Assembly (NCBI RefSeq): GCF_963259705.1
Contig: NC_081844.1
Location: 24,134,294-24,198,293, forward strand
Reading direction: 5' to 3'
Origin: Myotis daubentonii
Taxonomy: Eukaryota > Chordata > Mammalia > Chiroptera > Vespertilionidae
Length of the DNA: 64,000 nucleotides
A program made the translations under genes and the position numbers. Position 1 is the stretch's first letter; the number at the start of each line of letters is the position of its first letter. Positions 11,623 to 21,292 of the stretch are shown one piece after another. The notes under the pieces were generated by a model. The model was not told where the DNA came from and did no database searches. It worked only from the letters and a program-made list of their open reading frames with translations.

Positions 11623-14539
11623 GTAGGACCGCGGTGCCGGCTGCACTGGGTCAGGGTGCTGGGCCCATGCCTCTTCCTTATGGGGCTCCTGACCACAAGG
11701 GAGATGGGAGTGCTCCTCCAAACTGCTTGGGAGGTGCACGAGGGGTCCTATCCTCAGGCCTGGGCCTGTCCCTGCCAGCTCGGGGTAGAGCGGGCAGCCC
11801 TGGCCGCTGGGTGTGGCCGGGACTTGGCCTCACCGTGCAAGAGGAGGTGAAGCAGCCTCAGTGGAGCCTGCAGGGCTTTGGGCTGGGAGGGGGTAGAACT
11901 GTGACCAGGCCAGGGCAAGGGGCTTGTCCCTTCCTAGGGGAGGTCTGGCCTGGACTGTGGGTCTTACTCTGGGGGGAGATGTGGGTAGGGGTGGAGAGGA
12001 GAGGCCCAGCGTCTCCTGCTCAAATTGTCTCCCAGCTTTTCTGGGGGGCATCCTGGCTACCTGGTAAATCTGGGCCCTCAGGCCCACTGCCGTCCCCACT
12101 CTGACAGGCCCTTGCTGCTCCTCTCGGCCATGTGGGTCTGGGGCTTGGACCCCAACCTTCCCCACTCCCATAGCCAGGCCCCCATCCACCCCCACCTCAG
12201 CAGGAGGGATCCTGGATCAGGGGTCCTGGCCCCCCCCCCCCCCCCCCCCCCGCCTCCAGGGCTGACTTCCCTCCGGTCCATGCTTCCCTCAGGTGGAGCC
12301 CCATGCCACCATCGCAGAGATCAAGAACCTTTTCACTAAGAGCCGTAAGTCCAGGGCCCAGCCACACTGCCTCCTGCAGCCCCTCTGGGCAGGGGCCTCT
12401 GGGTGGGACCCCTTCTGGCAGCCTCTCCTCCCAGGGTCTGCAGAGATGCCCATAGTGGAGCCCAGGACTTTCTGGGCTTGCCCGTTGCCGCGCCCCCGTG
12501 TGGCCACTGGTAGGAATGCCCTTGCTTGGTTTTCGGAAGGGCAACATCCAGCTTCTGCCAGTGCTCTTCCGGGCTGTGTCCTGGAGCCACCCAGGCCACA
12601 GGGGCCTTGCTCTCAGTTGGAGGAGCTGTGGGGTCCTTGGGCCGCACCAGGCTGTGTACTGTGACGCCCTGCTCTCCCCGCAGATCCACAGTGGTACCCT
12701 GCCCGTCAGTCCCTCCGCCTGGACCCCAGTGAGTACAGCTGTTGCTTGACCACCCCTGGGCACCCCGGTGGCAGTGGGAGGCCTGGGTAGCTCCTGAGCT
12801 GTGGCCTGCCTCTCTGCAGAGGGCAAGTCCCTGAAGGATGAGGACGTTCTGCAAAAGCTGCCTGTGGGCACCACAGCCACACTGTACTTCCGGGACCTGG
12901 GGGCGCAGATCAGCTGGGTGACGGTGAGTCCTGACCCTACTACCTACAGCCTCCTCTCCCATCAGCCACATTGGGGTGACTCACCTGCCCGTCTTCCCAG
13001 GTCTTCCTGACGGAGTACGCGGGACCCCTTTTCATCTACCTGCTCTTCTATTTCCGGGTGCCCTTTATCTATGGCCACAAATATGACTTCACGTCCAGCC
13101 GGCACACGGTGGTGCAGTGAGTGGGTCAGGGTGGAGGGGGTGATGGGGGGCGGGGAAAGGCCCGTGGATTGGCCCCTCTGAGCCAGCTCTCCTCCCAGCC
13201 TCGCCTGCATCTGCCACTCATTCCACTATGTCAAGCGCCTGCTGGAGACGCTCTTCGTACACCGCTTCTCCCACGGCACCATGCCCCTGCGCAACATCTT
13301 CAAGGTAAGGCCCCGCCCTCGTGTCCCAGGCCCACCCACCCTAGCCCCGCCCTCGCAGGACCCAGCTCTCTCTGCCCACACCCTTTAGGGTGGACCCCCA
13401 CCCCCCGGACCCCGCCCTCCACTGGGCCAGGCCCCATCCCGGCCCTGCTCCCTTTCAGAATTGCACCTACTACTGGGGCTTCGCCGCGTGGATGGCCTAT
13501 TACATCAACCACCCTCTCTACACGCCCCCCAGTAAGTGGCTTTGGGACCCTGCTCCTCCTGTGAGCCCCCATCCCCCACCAGGCTCCTCTCATCGGCCTC
13601 CCCTCTGGCTTTCTTTGCAGCCTACGGAGCTCAGCAGGTTAAACTGGCACTGGCCATCTTTGTGGTAAGCAGGCAGGCTGGTGTGTGTGATGGGGTGGAG
13701 GGAGTCTGGGGGGCTCTGGGCTGACCCTGCTCCTCTGACAGATCTGCCAGCTGGGCAACTTCTCCATCCACATGGCCCTGCGGGATCTGCGGCCAGCTGG
13801 TGAGTGGTCTCCTCTGGGCAGGGGGTGGGCAGGCTGGGCCAGGGGGTCTCACTCACCCTTCCCATCCCGCCTGTCAGGATCCAAGACCAGGAAGATCCCA
13901 TACCCCACCAAGAACCCCTTCACGTGGCTCTTCCTACTGGTGTCCTGCCCCAACTACACCTATGAGGTGAGGGCCTGTCCTGCTCCCCTCTCCCTCATGG
14001 GGCTTCAGGTTCCCTGTGAAGGGTCAGTCCCTGGAAATAGAGGTCTCGGCTCTGGGGCTCGCCAACATTTACGAGGTGGGGAGTGGGGAAGAGTCAGGTT
14101 GCCTGGCTCAGCAGTTGCTTTTGCAGTTTGAACTTGAGAGCATCTGGAGATGAAGACGGTGGCCCCGGGGGGTTGGGAGTTGTGTAAGGCTGGGCTTGTG
14201 GCTGTTGAGGGCTGAGGGGCATGTGGGCCCCCGCCCCCCACCCCCAATAGCTGGCCTGCCCTCATCTCCACCCTGTGCCCACAGGTGGGGTCCTGGATAG
14301 GCTTTGCCATCATGACGCAGTGTCTCCCAGGTGAGCCCACGTCCCCCCTCAGCTGGGCCCTGCCCCACTCGGTGCCATGCACCCTCCCTAACCTCCTGCT
14401 CTGCTCTGCAGTGGCCCTCTTCTCTCTGGTGGGCTTCATCCAAATGACCATTTGGGCCAAGGGCAAGCACCGCAGCTACCTGAAGGAGTTCCGAGACTAC
14501 CCACCCCTGCGCATGCCCATCGTCCCCTTCCTGCTCTGA
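11572..14539 (+). CDS. TECR: TECR, very-long-chain enoyl-CoA reductase, exons 2-13
   Basis: The exons encode residues 6-308 of the 308-residue enzyme that reduces trans-2,3-enoyl-CoA in the ER fatty-acid elongation cycle. Coding segments are 11572-11622, 12293-12344, 12684-12728, 12820-12923, 13001-13116, 13199-13304, 13459-13531, 13621-13664, 13742-13799, 13878-13966, 14285-14330 and 14412-14539. All junctions are GT-AG and the 912 nt stay in frame to TGA. The protein has an N-terminal ubiquitin-like fold ([16 protein letters not shown]), several membrane segments and a C-terminal steroid-5-alpha-reductase-type domain. The essential tyrosine in CPNYTYE (Tyr248 in human numbering) is at 13955-13957, and the proline mutated in human P182L intellectual disability is retained in exon 8 (INHPLY). 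Differences from the human protein are conservative (for example FTKS for FTKT, HYVKR for HYIKR). Exon 1, coding MKHYE, must lie left of the window. Confidence 0.97.
12230..12251. repeat. 22-base C homopolymer
   Basis: C22 in TECR intron 2, ending 41 bases before exon 3. The complementary G-run is quadruplex-prone; the tract may act as an extreme pyrimidine tract for the exon 3 acceptor. Confidence 0.93.
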
Positions 14540-14665
14540 GTCGCCTGCCTCCGCCAGCTCCTAGTCAGGCTCTCGGGAGCCGGGCTCTCGTACCCCGTGT
14601 CCTCCTTGGGGAGGAATGGGGTACACTGCTCTCCAGCACCTGGAATAAAATCTGCCTGCCCGGCT
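14540..14665 (+). promoter_or_regulatory. TECR: TECR 3' UTR and poly(A) signal
   Basis: A short 3' UTR follows TGA at 14537-14539. AATAAA is at 14644-14649, about 105 nt after the stop, so cleavage is expected near 14,665. A G/T-rich stretch (gtgtgtttctttggggggtttgg) after it fits a downstream element. Confidence 0.85.
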
Positions 14666-14734
14666 GGACTCAGGATGTGTGTTTCTTTGGGGGGTTTGGG
14701 GACCAGTATACCACAGGAATAGGCAGGGCATGGG

Positions 14735-14791
14735 CTGAGGGCCTGGAGGCTTTTATTTCTCCCCTTGTCCAAGGGTGGTGGGTGGGCCCCA
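14735..14791 (-). promoter_or_regulatory. NDUFB7: NDUFB7 3' UTR and poly(A) signal
   Basis: On the minus strand the stop TAG (14794-14792) is followed about 35 nt later by AATAAA (complement of TTTATT at 14752-14757). The 3' UTR is therefore only about 55 nt, and its end lies within roughly 70-100 bp of the TECR poly(A) site on the opposite strand. Confidence 0.85.
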
Positions 14792-17700
14792 CTACACGGC
14801 CACCTGGCTTCTGGCCAGATCTGCCTCCCTCTGCTCCCGCCGCTTCTTCCGCTGGAGCAGCCGCCGCTCGCGCTCAAACTCCTTCATTCGCTTCACGTAG
14901 CTATGGGCAGAGCATGAGAAAGGGCGTTACAGCTCCCTGGCCTGAGGTGGCCCCCCCTTAGCCCTGGGAAGCCAACAACGGGGCTGGAACTCCACCCCAG
15001 AGCACTCTGGGAGGCCTCGGAGACCTGTGCCTCTGGTTTAAGTCTGGGGTCTGCCCCCCCTCTGCCTCTCTGGTGGACACCAGTGAGCCCTGGGCCTCCT
15101 GCCTGGAACCCTGGCTTGGCTGATCCTCCAGGTGAGGTGGCCTCAGGATGCCTGCCCACCCACCTGACCCTTCCCCTGCCTCCACCCAGCAGACCCCCTG
15201 AGAGCCTTTTTCAACTAAGGCTCGAAACTCAGGTTAGTTCACTGTCCTTTGCCTCAAGATCCTTGGGCTGAGGTAGGTGGGGGTGGGAAGTGAGGGACAG
15301 GGGTGGGTCTGGGGCTCACTCGAGGTGCTCGCAGTAGTCCCAGTCGTGCTGCTCGTGTTTGCAGGCCAGGAAGTTGGGGAAGCTGTCGCGCTTGCACTTG
15401 AGCAGCCGGATGAGGTAGTGAGCGCAGTAGTCTCGCTGCTGGAGCACCAGCTGTGCATCATTCATCTGCTGCTGCGTGGCCACCATCTCTGTGGGGAGGG
15501 GGTGGAGAGACTCAGCCAGGGTGGGCTTTTGGGCCCCTAACTTCTGGAGGTTCCCATGATGCACTGAGTCCAGGGAGACCCAGCCGCCCACATGCAACCA
15601 GGAGTCACAGCTCAGACCCGTCCCCCACAGGTCAGCTGTGTGGCAGCAGGTGACTGGCGTCCTCTGATGGAGGCAGATGGAGTGTCCTTTTCTCATTTGT
15701 TCAAAGGCAACCGGGACACCGAGGCCCAGGCAAGGGGAGTCCCTGTCTCCCCAAGCACCTCAGCATCCACATGGGTCCTCATCTCCCCAGACAGTCCCAC
15801 CGGGCAGAACCCACTTTCTCCCAGCGCCCCCCTCTGCCGGGCATAACCCGGTGTGGGGGCTGGGCGACCTGGATCCCAGCTGTGCCCTCTCACCAGAGTG
15901 TGGCCTCTCGGAAATTAGTTTCTTCCCCTCAGGAGGGGACTAACGTCCCCACTCCTAAGTCAACCGAGTGAGCGTGAAGGAACGAATGTAGGTGCTCAGT
16001 GCCCCCTTCAGTGAGGCTGAACTAGCCACTGGGCTGTGCCCCATCCACCTGGCAAATCTGACCTGGGACCAAGTCAACCTTCAGGGGGCTGATGGGGGCC
16101 CTTAGAAGTAAGTCTGGGTGCACACTCCATGCCGGCAATCTCCCAGCTCCCTGCAATCTTCCCCACTGGCGTCTCTTCCTTCTGCTTCTGAACCCCGTGC
16201 CTCTGCCTCCTTCAGGCCCTGGTCCTCACCTGCCCCTGCACAGAACCCCTGGCTTCCACACTCCGCACAGCCCTGCCCACACAAGGCTCTCACAAGGGCA
16301 ACTGAGACCCCCAGGACACTGGCCTTCCTTAGCTGCTTTCTTGAACATTCTCTTCCCCTGGCTCTCCCCTCCCCAGGCTTCCTCCCATCTCTGTGGCTTT
16401 GGCTTCCTGAGGTCCTTGCTGAGAGCCTCTGCTCCCTTTAATCCATGGCTTCCATCACCACCCGATAGACCGTTAAGCCCCAACTCGGTACCCCCTCCCT
16501 CACCTGGTCTGAGCGCCAGGCCCATAATCCACCTGTAGCCCCCCTGCTGGTTTCCATGGCAATGTGACTGCAACTTGCACCTGGCATAACCAGTCAGCAG
16601 TTAGGATTTATGGAGTCACTGTTAGGGATCCTGCTCTTGGAGGGAGACACAGTACAAACAGGTGGAGCCAATGTCACAGAATGTCCAGAATGCTAAGCAT
16701 TGGAAAATAAAGCAAGGGAGAGAGAGGCAGTGTTGGAGGTGGGTCACAATTTCAGTGAAGGGATCCTTTAGAACAGTGGTTCTCAACCTTCTGGCCCTTT
16801 AAATACAGTTCCTCATGTGACCCAACCATAAAATTATTTTCGTTGCTACTTCATAACGGTAATGTTGCTACTGTTATGAACTGTAATGTAAATATCTGAT
16901 ATGCAGGATGGTCTTAGGCGACCCCTGTGAAAGGGTCGTTAGACCGCCAAAGGGGTCGCGACCCACAGGTTGAGAACCGCTGCTTTAGAAAGTGGCATCT
17001 GAAGGTGAGGGAATGAGACATGAAGACCCCTGGGGAAGGGCATTCCCAGGAGGGGAGCAACAGGTGCAAAGGCCTTAAGGTGAGGGGACAGGCCTCGGGA
17101 TGCCCCAGGGATTTTGGATTGAGCATGTGGTCTGAGTGTGGGCTGCCGAGTGCAAGATGCTTGTTAACGCTGTGGAGAGATGCCAATCAGGCAGCGGGGT
17201 CCCTGAGTCTGGGGTTCAGGGTCAAGGCCCCGCTGCAAGTAAAAATTTGGGAGCACTGGGACACAGAAGGCATTTGAAGCTAGGAAACTAGCAGAGAACC
17301 CCAGGGAGTGAGTGGAGACCCCGGGGCTCCCCAATATTTACGACACGGGGAGTGGGGTTGGATCAGCAAAGAAGCCCACATTGAGGTGGGCAGGAGTGGG
17401 GGGATCCTGGCAGCCGGCTGAGGAAGGGCTTCCATGAAGCAGCGACCAACTATGCCTGGCACTGCTGCAGTGGGGTTGGTCGGAACTGGGAACTGAGAGT
17501 GGGTATAGCAATAGTGTGTGCGACAAACTTGATCAGAGCTCCTGCAGTGAAGTGGAGAGAGAGCTGGAGGGGGAGGGGGTCCAGGAGGGGATTGAAAACA
17601 GTCCAAGTAACTATTGTATTTGCATGTTGATGGAAAAAACAATGTTGCAACAGAAAAGGAGAATGATAGGGGTGCCCTTGGGTAGGTGAGAGGATGGGAT

Positions 17701-19135
17701 GGAGGTCACAAGGGGTTTTCTGGAGCAGGGTCAGATCATCTGAAGTAACAGCAGAGGAGTGCCAGGGAGCCATGAGAGCTCTTTTGACAAGTTTCTATTT
17801 TCTTTAAAAAATATGTTTTTGTTGATTTATTTTAGAGAGAGGAAGGGAGAGATAGAAACACCAATGAGAGAGAATCATTGATCAGTGCCTCCTGCACACC
17901 CCCAACTGGAGATGGTGCCTGTAGGCCAGGCATGTGCTCCAACCAGGAATCAAACCGTGACCTCCTGGTTCACAGGTGGACATTCAATCACTGAGCCACA
18001 CTGCCTGACTCCACTGATTTTTAGAGAGTGGAAGGGAGGGGGAGAGACAGAGAGAGAAAAACATTGATGTGAGAGGCACACTGGTTGGTTGCCTCCTGCA
18101 CATGCCCGACCAGGACCAGGATCGAACCTGCAACTTGACTGCAATCGAACCCGAGACCCTTCAGTGTGTGGGCCAACGCTCCAACCACTGAGCCAAATAG
18201 GGAAACAGCTTCTATTTTCTTAATAAGAGAATTCAAAGTGACTAGCTGAAAGGAGGTACTGGAGTCAGAGAGAAGGCATGGGACACTCATCTAGGAGGGA
18301 GGGAGCGTGGGAAGGGGCAGGGAATGTATCAGGAAAGCTAGCAGCACGAAGGATCAACCAGGGGTTGGTGGGGAGAACAGTGTGCTTCTCCGATGATGTT
18401 CAGCTGAATAGGGACAGGAGCCAAGGAGAGTTGGGCTTACCCAGGGTTGTGGTTTAGCCAAGCAGGAGAGAGGAGCAGGAGGCTGTGGGTGTTTGCAAAA
18501 CAGAGCAAAGCAGGTGTAAGAAGGCAGGTGGATCCATGGACGGCAAGTTCATGCAGGGCTGACCAACTACCAGGAATCGGGCCACTGGAGGAGTCCACCT
18601 CCCAACGTTCTCTCAGACCTCTCTGCACACCCCCACTTGGAGGTCTCCCTTTCTCCAAGTCCTCGCCCACCTGGCAGCCAGCACAGCCTTTTGCCAAAGC
18701 AAATCTGATCGTGTCTCCTCTGCTTACAAACGCTGGCTCTCCCCTCTCCCGGGTCTCCCTGTGGTCAGCTCCTACTCCTTACCCTGAGGTCTGGCTTCCA
18801 GCTATTGCCTCCTGGAAGCCCGCCTCCAGACTTCTCCAAGGTATAGCCCCCCCAGATCTGCCTGGTGCCGCTGTCTCAGCCCCAGGGCTGCGGGTTTCCT
18901 TTAATCAGTGCCTGCTGTATCCATGGTGCCCAACTTGGGACCCCGGCCCAGGACTGGCGTTTGATGTGCTTGTGATATTACTACATTAAAAAGCAACGTG
19001 CAGCCCTGGCCGGTGCGGCTCAGTTGGTTGAGCGTCGTCCCAAGCGCCTAGAGGCCGCCGGGCTGGATTCCCGGTCGGGGCACATGCCCAGGTTGCGGGC
19101 TTCTTCCCCGGTGTGTGCAGGAGGCAGCCCATCGA

Positions 19136-19177
<42 letters not shown>

Positions 19178-19659
19178 ATAAAAACATATTTTAAAAGAGG
19201 CAACGTGCACGACAGAATGCATGGCGTGAGTCCCCGTGCACATACCTAAGAATAGGACTGACATCGGGACAATGAACACGGCCCTTCGCAACGAGCCCTC
19301 CCCTGGGTCCGCGCGGACTCCAGGACAAAGCCCAGCTCCCAGCGCCTGGTTGGCCGCTATCGCCACCTTCCCCCGGGTTTTTCCTCGAGCCGTGCCGCTG
19401 CCCTGAATGCCTCCACACTCAGGCAGGGTGACGCCTGCCCTCCGCCCTCCCCCCGGCCAGGTCAGTGCTGGGCCCAGCCCTGCGGACCCCGGCGTTAAGG
19501 CGTCCGCACCCCACTCTCGTTGGCCGCGCCTGCGCATTGGATCTCACCGCGCTCCTTGCGCCCGGGGAAGCCGTAGTCGGGCGGAAAGGTGGGCATCCGC
19601 AGGGGGTCTGGCTCCCCTGAGGAATCGCCCAGGTAGCGCCTGGCCAGGTGCGCTCCCAT
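14792..19659 (-). CDS. NDUFB7: NDUFB7, complex I B18 subunit, complete coding region
   Basis: This is an accessory subunit of mitochondrial NADH:ubiquinone oxidoreductase, on the intermembrane-space face of the membrane arm. Three coding exons read on the minus strand: 19659-19548, 15488-15320 and 14900-14792 (112+169+109 nt; 129 residues). The start MGAHLARRY keeps Gly2, which is N-myristoylated in the bovine B18 protein. The twin CX9C motif of the CHCH fold is intact: C59-X9-C69 and C80-X9-C90, in exon 2. The C-terminus is a charged helix ([14 protein letters not shown]). The protein is 8 residues shorter than human (137) through an in-frame deletion just before the C-terminal VA(V/L). All junctions are GT-AG. 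Intron 1 is about 4 kb and holds SINEs and a hAT element. Confidence 0.97.
16774..16982 (+). mobile_element. SPIN/URR1-like non-autonomous hAT transposon
   Basis: A 209-bp element starting CAGTGGTTCTCAACCTTC and ending in the complementary GGTTGAGAACCGCTG, with perfect 8-bp TSD CTTTAGAA at 16766-16773 and 16983-16990. The interior (AAATTATTTTCGTTGCTAC, CTGATATGCAGGATG, GGTCTTAGGCGACCCCTGTG) matches the SPIN/URR1 group of hAT elements known from rodents and bats. It lies in NDUFB7 intron 1. Confidence 0.82.
17805..18010 (-). repeat. VES SINE 2 (left half of a dimer)
   Basis: Minus-strand SINE with diverged B box. It is joined directly to the next SINE; the pair shares a single TSD, TTCTATTTTCTT, at 17793-17804 and 18210-18221. 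Confidence 0.82.
18011..18209 (-). repeat. VES SINE 3 (right half of a dimer)
   Basis: Minus-strand SINE with CCACTGAGCCAAATAGGG at its 5' end. It contains an extra gatcgaacctgcaacttgact segment duplicating the B-box region. Confidence 0.82.
19003..19199 (+). repeat. VES SINE 4
   Basis: GCCCTGGCCGGTGCGGCTCA at the 5' end, a (CT)n tract at 19139-19170, and an AATCAATAAAAAC tail. TSD GCAACGTGCA at 18993-19002 and 19200-19209. Confidence 0.9.
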
Positions 19660-19860
19660 GGCTGCAGCCGCCACAGATTCCTGTGGCGGTCAGGTCACCT
19701 CGTTCCTATCCGGAAGCACTGCCCCCTCGCTAGTCTCAGCTTCCGGGTTGCGCTGGCTGTCACGGGGATCATAGAGACGAATGAGTCCGGAGGACTTCCG
19801 GTATTTCTGGCGCCACCTGGCGGCCATTCGGAGACATTACAGGCGCGGCGCGCCCCTCCT
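19640..19860 (-). promoter_or_regulatory. NDUFB7: NDUFB7 CpG-rich, TATA-less promoter with ETS/GABP-like sites
   Basis: Sequence upstream of the NDUFB7 start codon is CpG-rich and lacks a TATA box. Three ETS cores are visible: CCGGAAG at 19710-19716, CTTCCGG at 19740-19746 and CTTCCGG at 19795-19801. GABP/NRF-2 sites of this form are typical of nuclear OXPHOS gene promoters. A CTCF-like GCGCCACCTGGCGG lies at 19810-19823. CpG richness extends into the first exon and to about 19,270. The transcription start is probably in the 19,670-19,740 interval. Confidence 0.7.
19810..19823 (-). promoter_or_regulatory. CTCF-like motif at NDUFB7 promoter
   Basis: The complement CCGCCAGGTGGCGC fits the CTCF core with about one mismatch. 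It lies about 150 bp upstream of the NDUFB7 start codon, at the edge of the CpG-rich region. Confidence 0.5.
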
Positions 19861-20222
19861 CGGGATCTTGTAACTGCCAATGAATGCGCGTGTGTGTAGG
19901 TTTTTTTTGCCTCTGGATAGAAATCCACTTGGGTGGGGAACTGAAGGGGGGACGACGTGCGTCCGGGGCCTTCCCCTACCCTCACTGGGCACCCCTGATC
20001 TCCCCAGGCTACAGCACAAATGAAAATTTTTTTTTCATATTATAATCATATTTTTTAAAAACATGGTTTTTCACAAAAACATTCGAATTTGTTTTAAAAA
20101 GCCTTGCACAGTATCAATGATATATTTAGTGAATATCAAAAGTTTAAATAAAATTATTCCAAAAAATATTTTAGTGAATTTAATTTAAATATGCAAATAA
20201 AGTTATCTAAAATGTAAAAGGC

Positions 20223-20439
20223 GCCGAAACCGGTTTGGCTCAGTGGATAGAGCGTCGGCCTATGGACTGAAAGGTCCCAGGTTCGATTCCGGTCAAGGGC
20301 ATGTACCTGGGTTGCGGGCACATCCCCAGTAGGAGATGTGCAGGAGGCAGCTGATCGATGTTTCTCTCTCATCGATGTTTCTAACTCTCTATCTCTCTCC
20401 CTTTCTCTCTGTAAAAAATCAATAAAATATATTTAAAAA
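20223..20439 (+). repeat. VES SINE 5
   Basis: Close to the family consensus (GGTTTGGCTCAGTGGATAGA, GGTTCGATTCCGGTCAAGGG). TSD AAAATGTAAAAGGC at 20209-20222 and 20440-20453, perfect over 14 bp, indicating a young copy. Confidence 0.92.
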
Positions 20440-20828
20440 AAAATGTAAAAGGCTAAGCAACCATTCCACCATCTGACCGGCCAGGGGCCTGGGGGTGGGG
20501 CTGGCCAGGAGGAGGGGCTGTGGGCCAATCAGGGTGGTGGGGCACATAGCAGGTGGGGATGGCCAGGGGGAGGGGCTGCGGGATGTTGGCCAGCTGGCCG
20601 GGCTCCCTATTGCAGTGGGGGGTATGATCAGGGCCAAGGCTGGCTTTGGGGATGGGCTTCAGGCCTATTGTGGTGGGGCCTGCTGATCAGGGGCGGGTGG
20701 CCTCGGGGAGGAGCCACAGGAGGTTGGCCTGCTGGTCCCACCCCCTGATCAGGCCAGTTTTCTGGCCACAGTGGGCATGATAGTGACCTCCCATTGATTG
20801 TTATGGACGCTGGCTTTAAATATATCTA

Positions 20829-21292
20829 CTAGAGGCCCGGTGCACAAAAATTTGTTCACTTGGGGGGGTGGTCCCTCAGCCCGGCCTGTGCCCTCTGGCA
20901 GTCTGTGACCCCTCCAGGGATGACTACCTGCTGGCTTAGGCCTGCTCCCCGGGGGATTGGGCCTAAGCTGGCAATCAGACATCCCTCTGGCAGCCCGGCA
21001 GCCCTCGGGGATGTCCACTTGCCAGCGGGGAGCAGGTCTAAGCTGCAGTCGGACATCCTTAGCGCTGCTGAGGAGGCAGGAGAGGTTCCCACCACCACCG
21101 CTGAACTGGCAGCCATCAGCCTGGCTTGTGGCTGAGCAGAGCTCCCCCATGTGAGAGCGCACTGACCACCAGAGGGCAGCTCCTGCATTGAGCATCTGGC
21201 CCCTGGTGGTCAGTGTGTGTCATAGTGACCAGTCATTCCCAATCTTTCTGCTGTTAGGGTCAGTTTGCATAATACCCTTTTTCTATATAGGA
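20829..21292 (-). mobile_element. HeliBat-type Helitron 2
   Basis: Reverse-oriented: the 3' end CTAGAGGCCCGGTGCAC is at 20829 and the 5' end is the complement of CTATATAGGA at 21292. It contains a 13-bp palindromic pair CACTGACCACCAG / CTGGTGGTCAGTG (21160-21213) with CTCF-like cores. Confidence 0.82.
21166..21179 (+). promoter_or_regulatory. CTCF-like core inside Helitron 2
   Basis: CCACCAGAGGGCAG matches the degenerate CTCF core at every position. An inverted near-match (CTGGCCCCTGGTGG complement) lies 16 bp downstream. Confidence 0.5.

Noticed and set aside
12197..12880. 227-codon minus-strand ORF across TECR exons
   Set aside because: Antisense shadow of TECR exons 3-5 and introns, including a poly-Gly run from the C homopolymer.
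20215..20300. tRNA-like A and B boxes
   Set aside because: They belong to VES SINEs; no cloverleaf with a proper acceptor stem and discriminator is present, so no tRNA gene is called anywhere.
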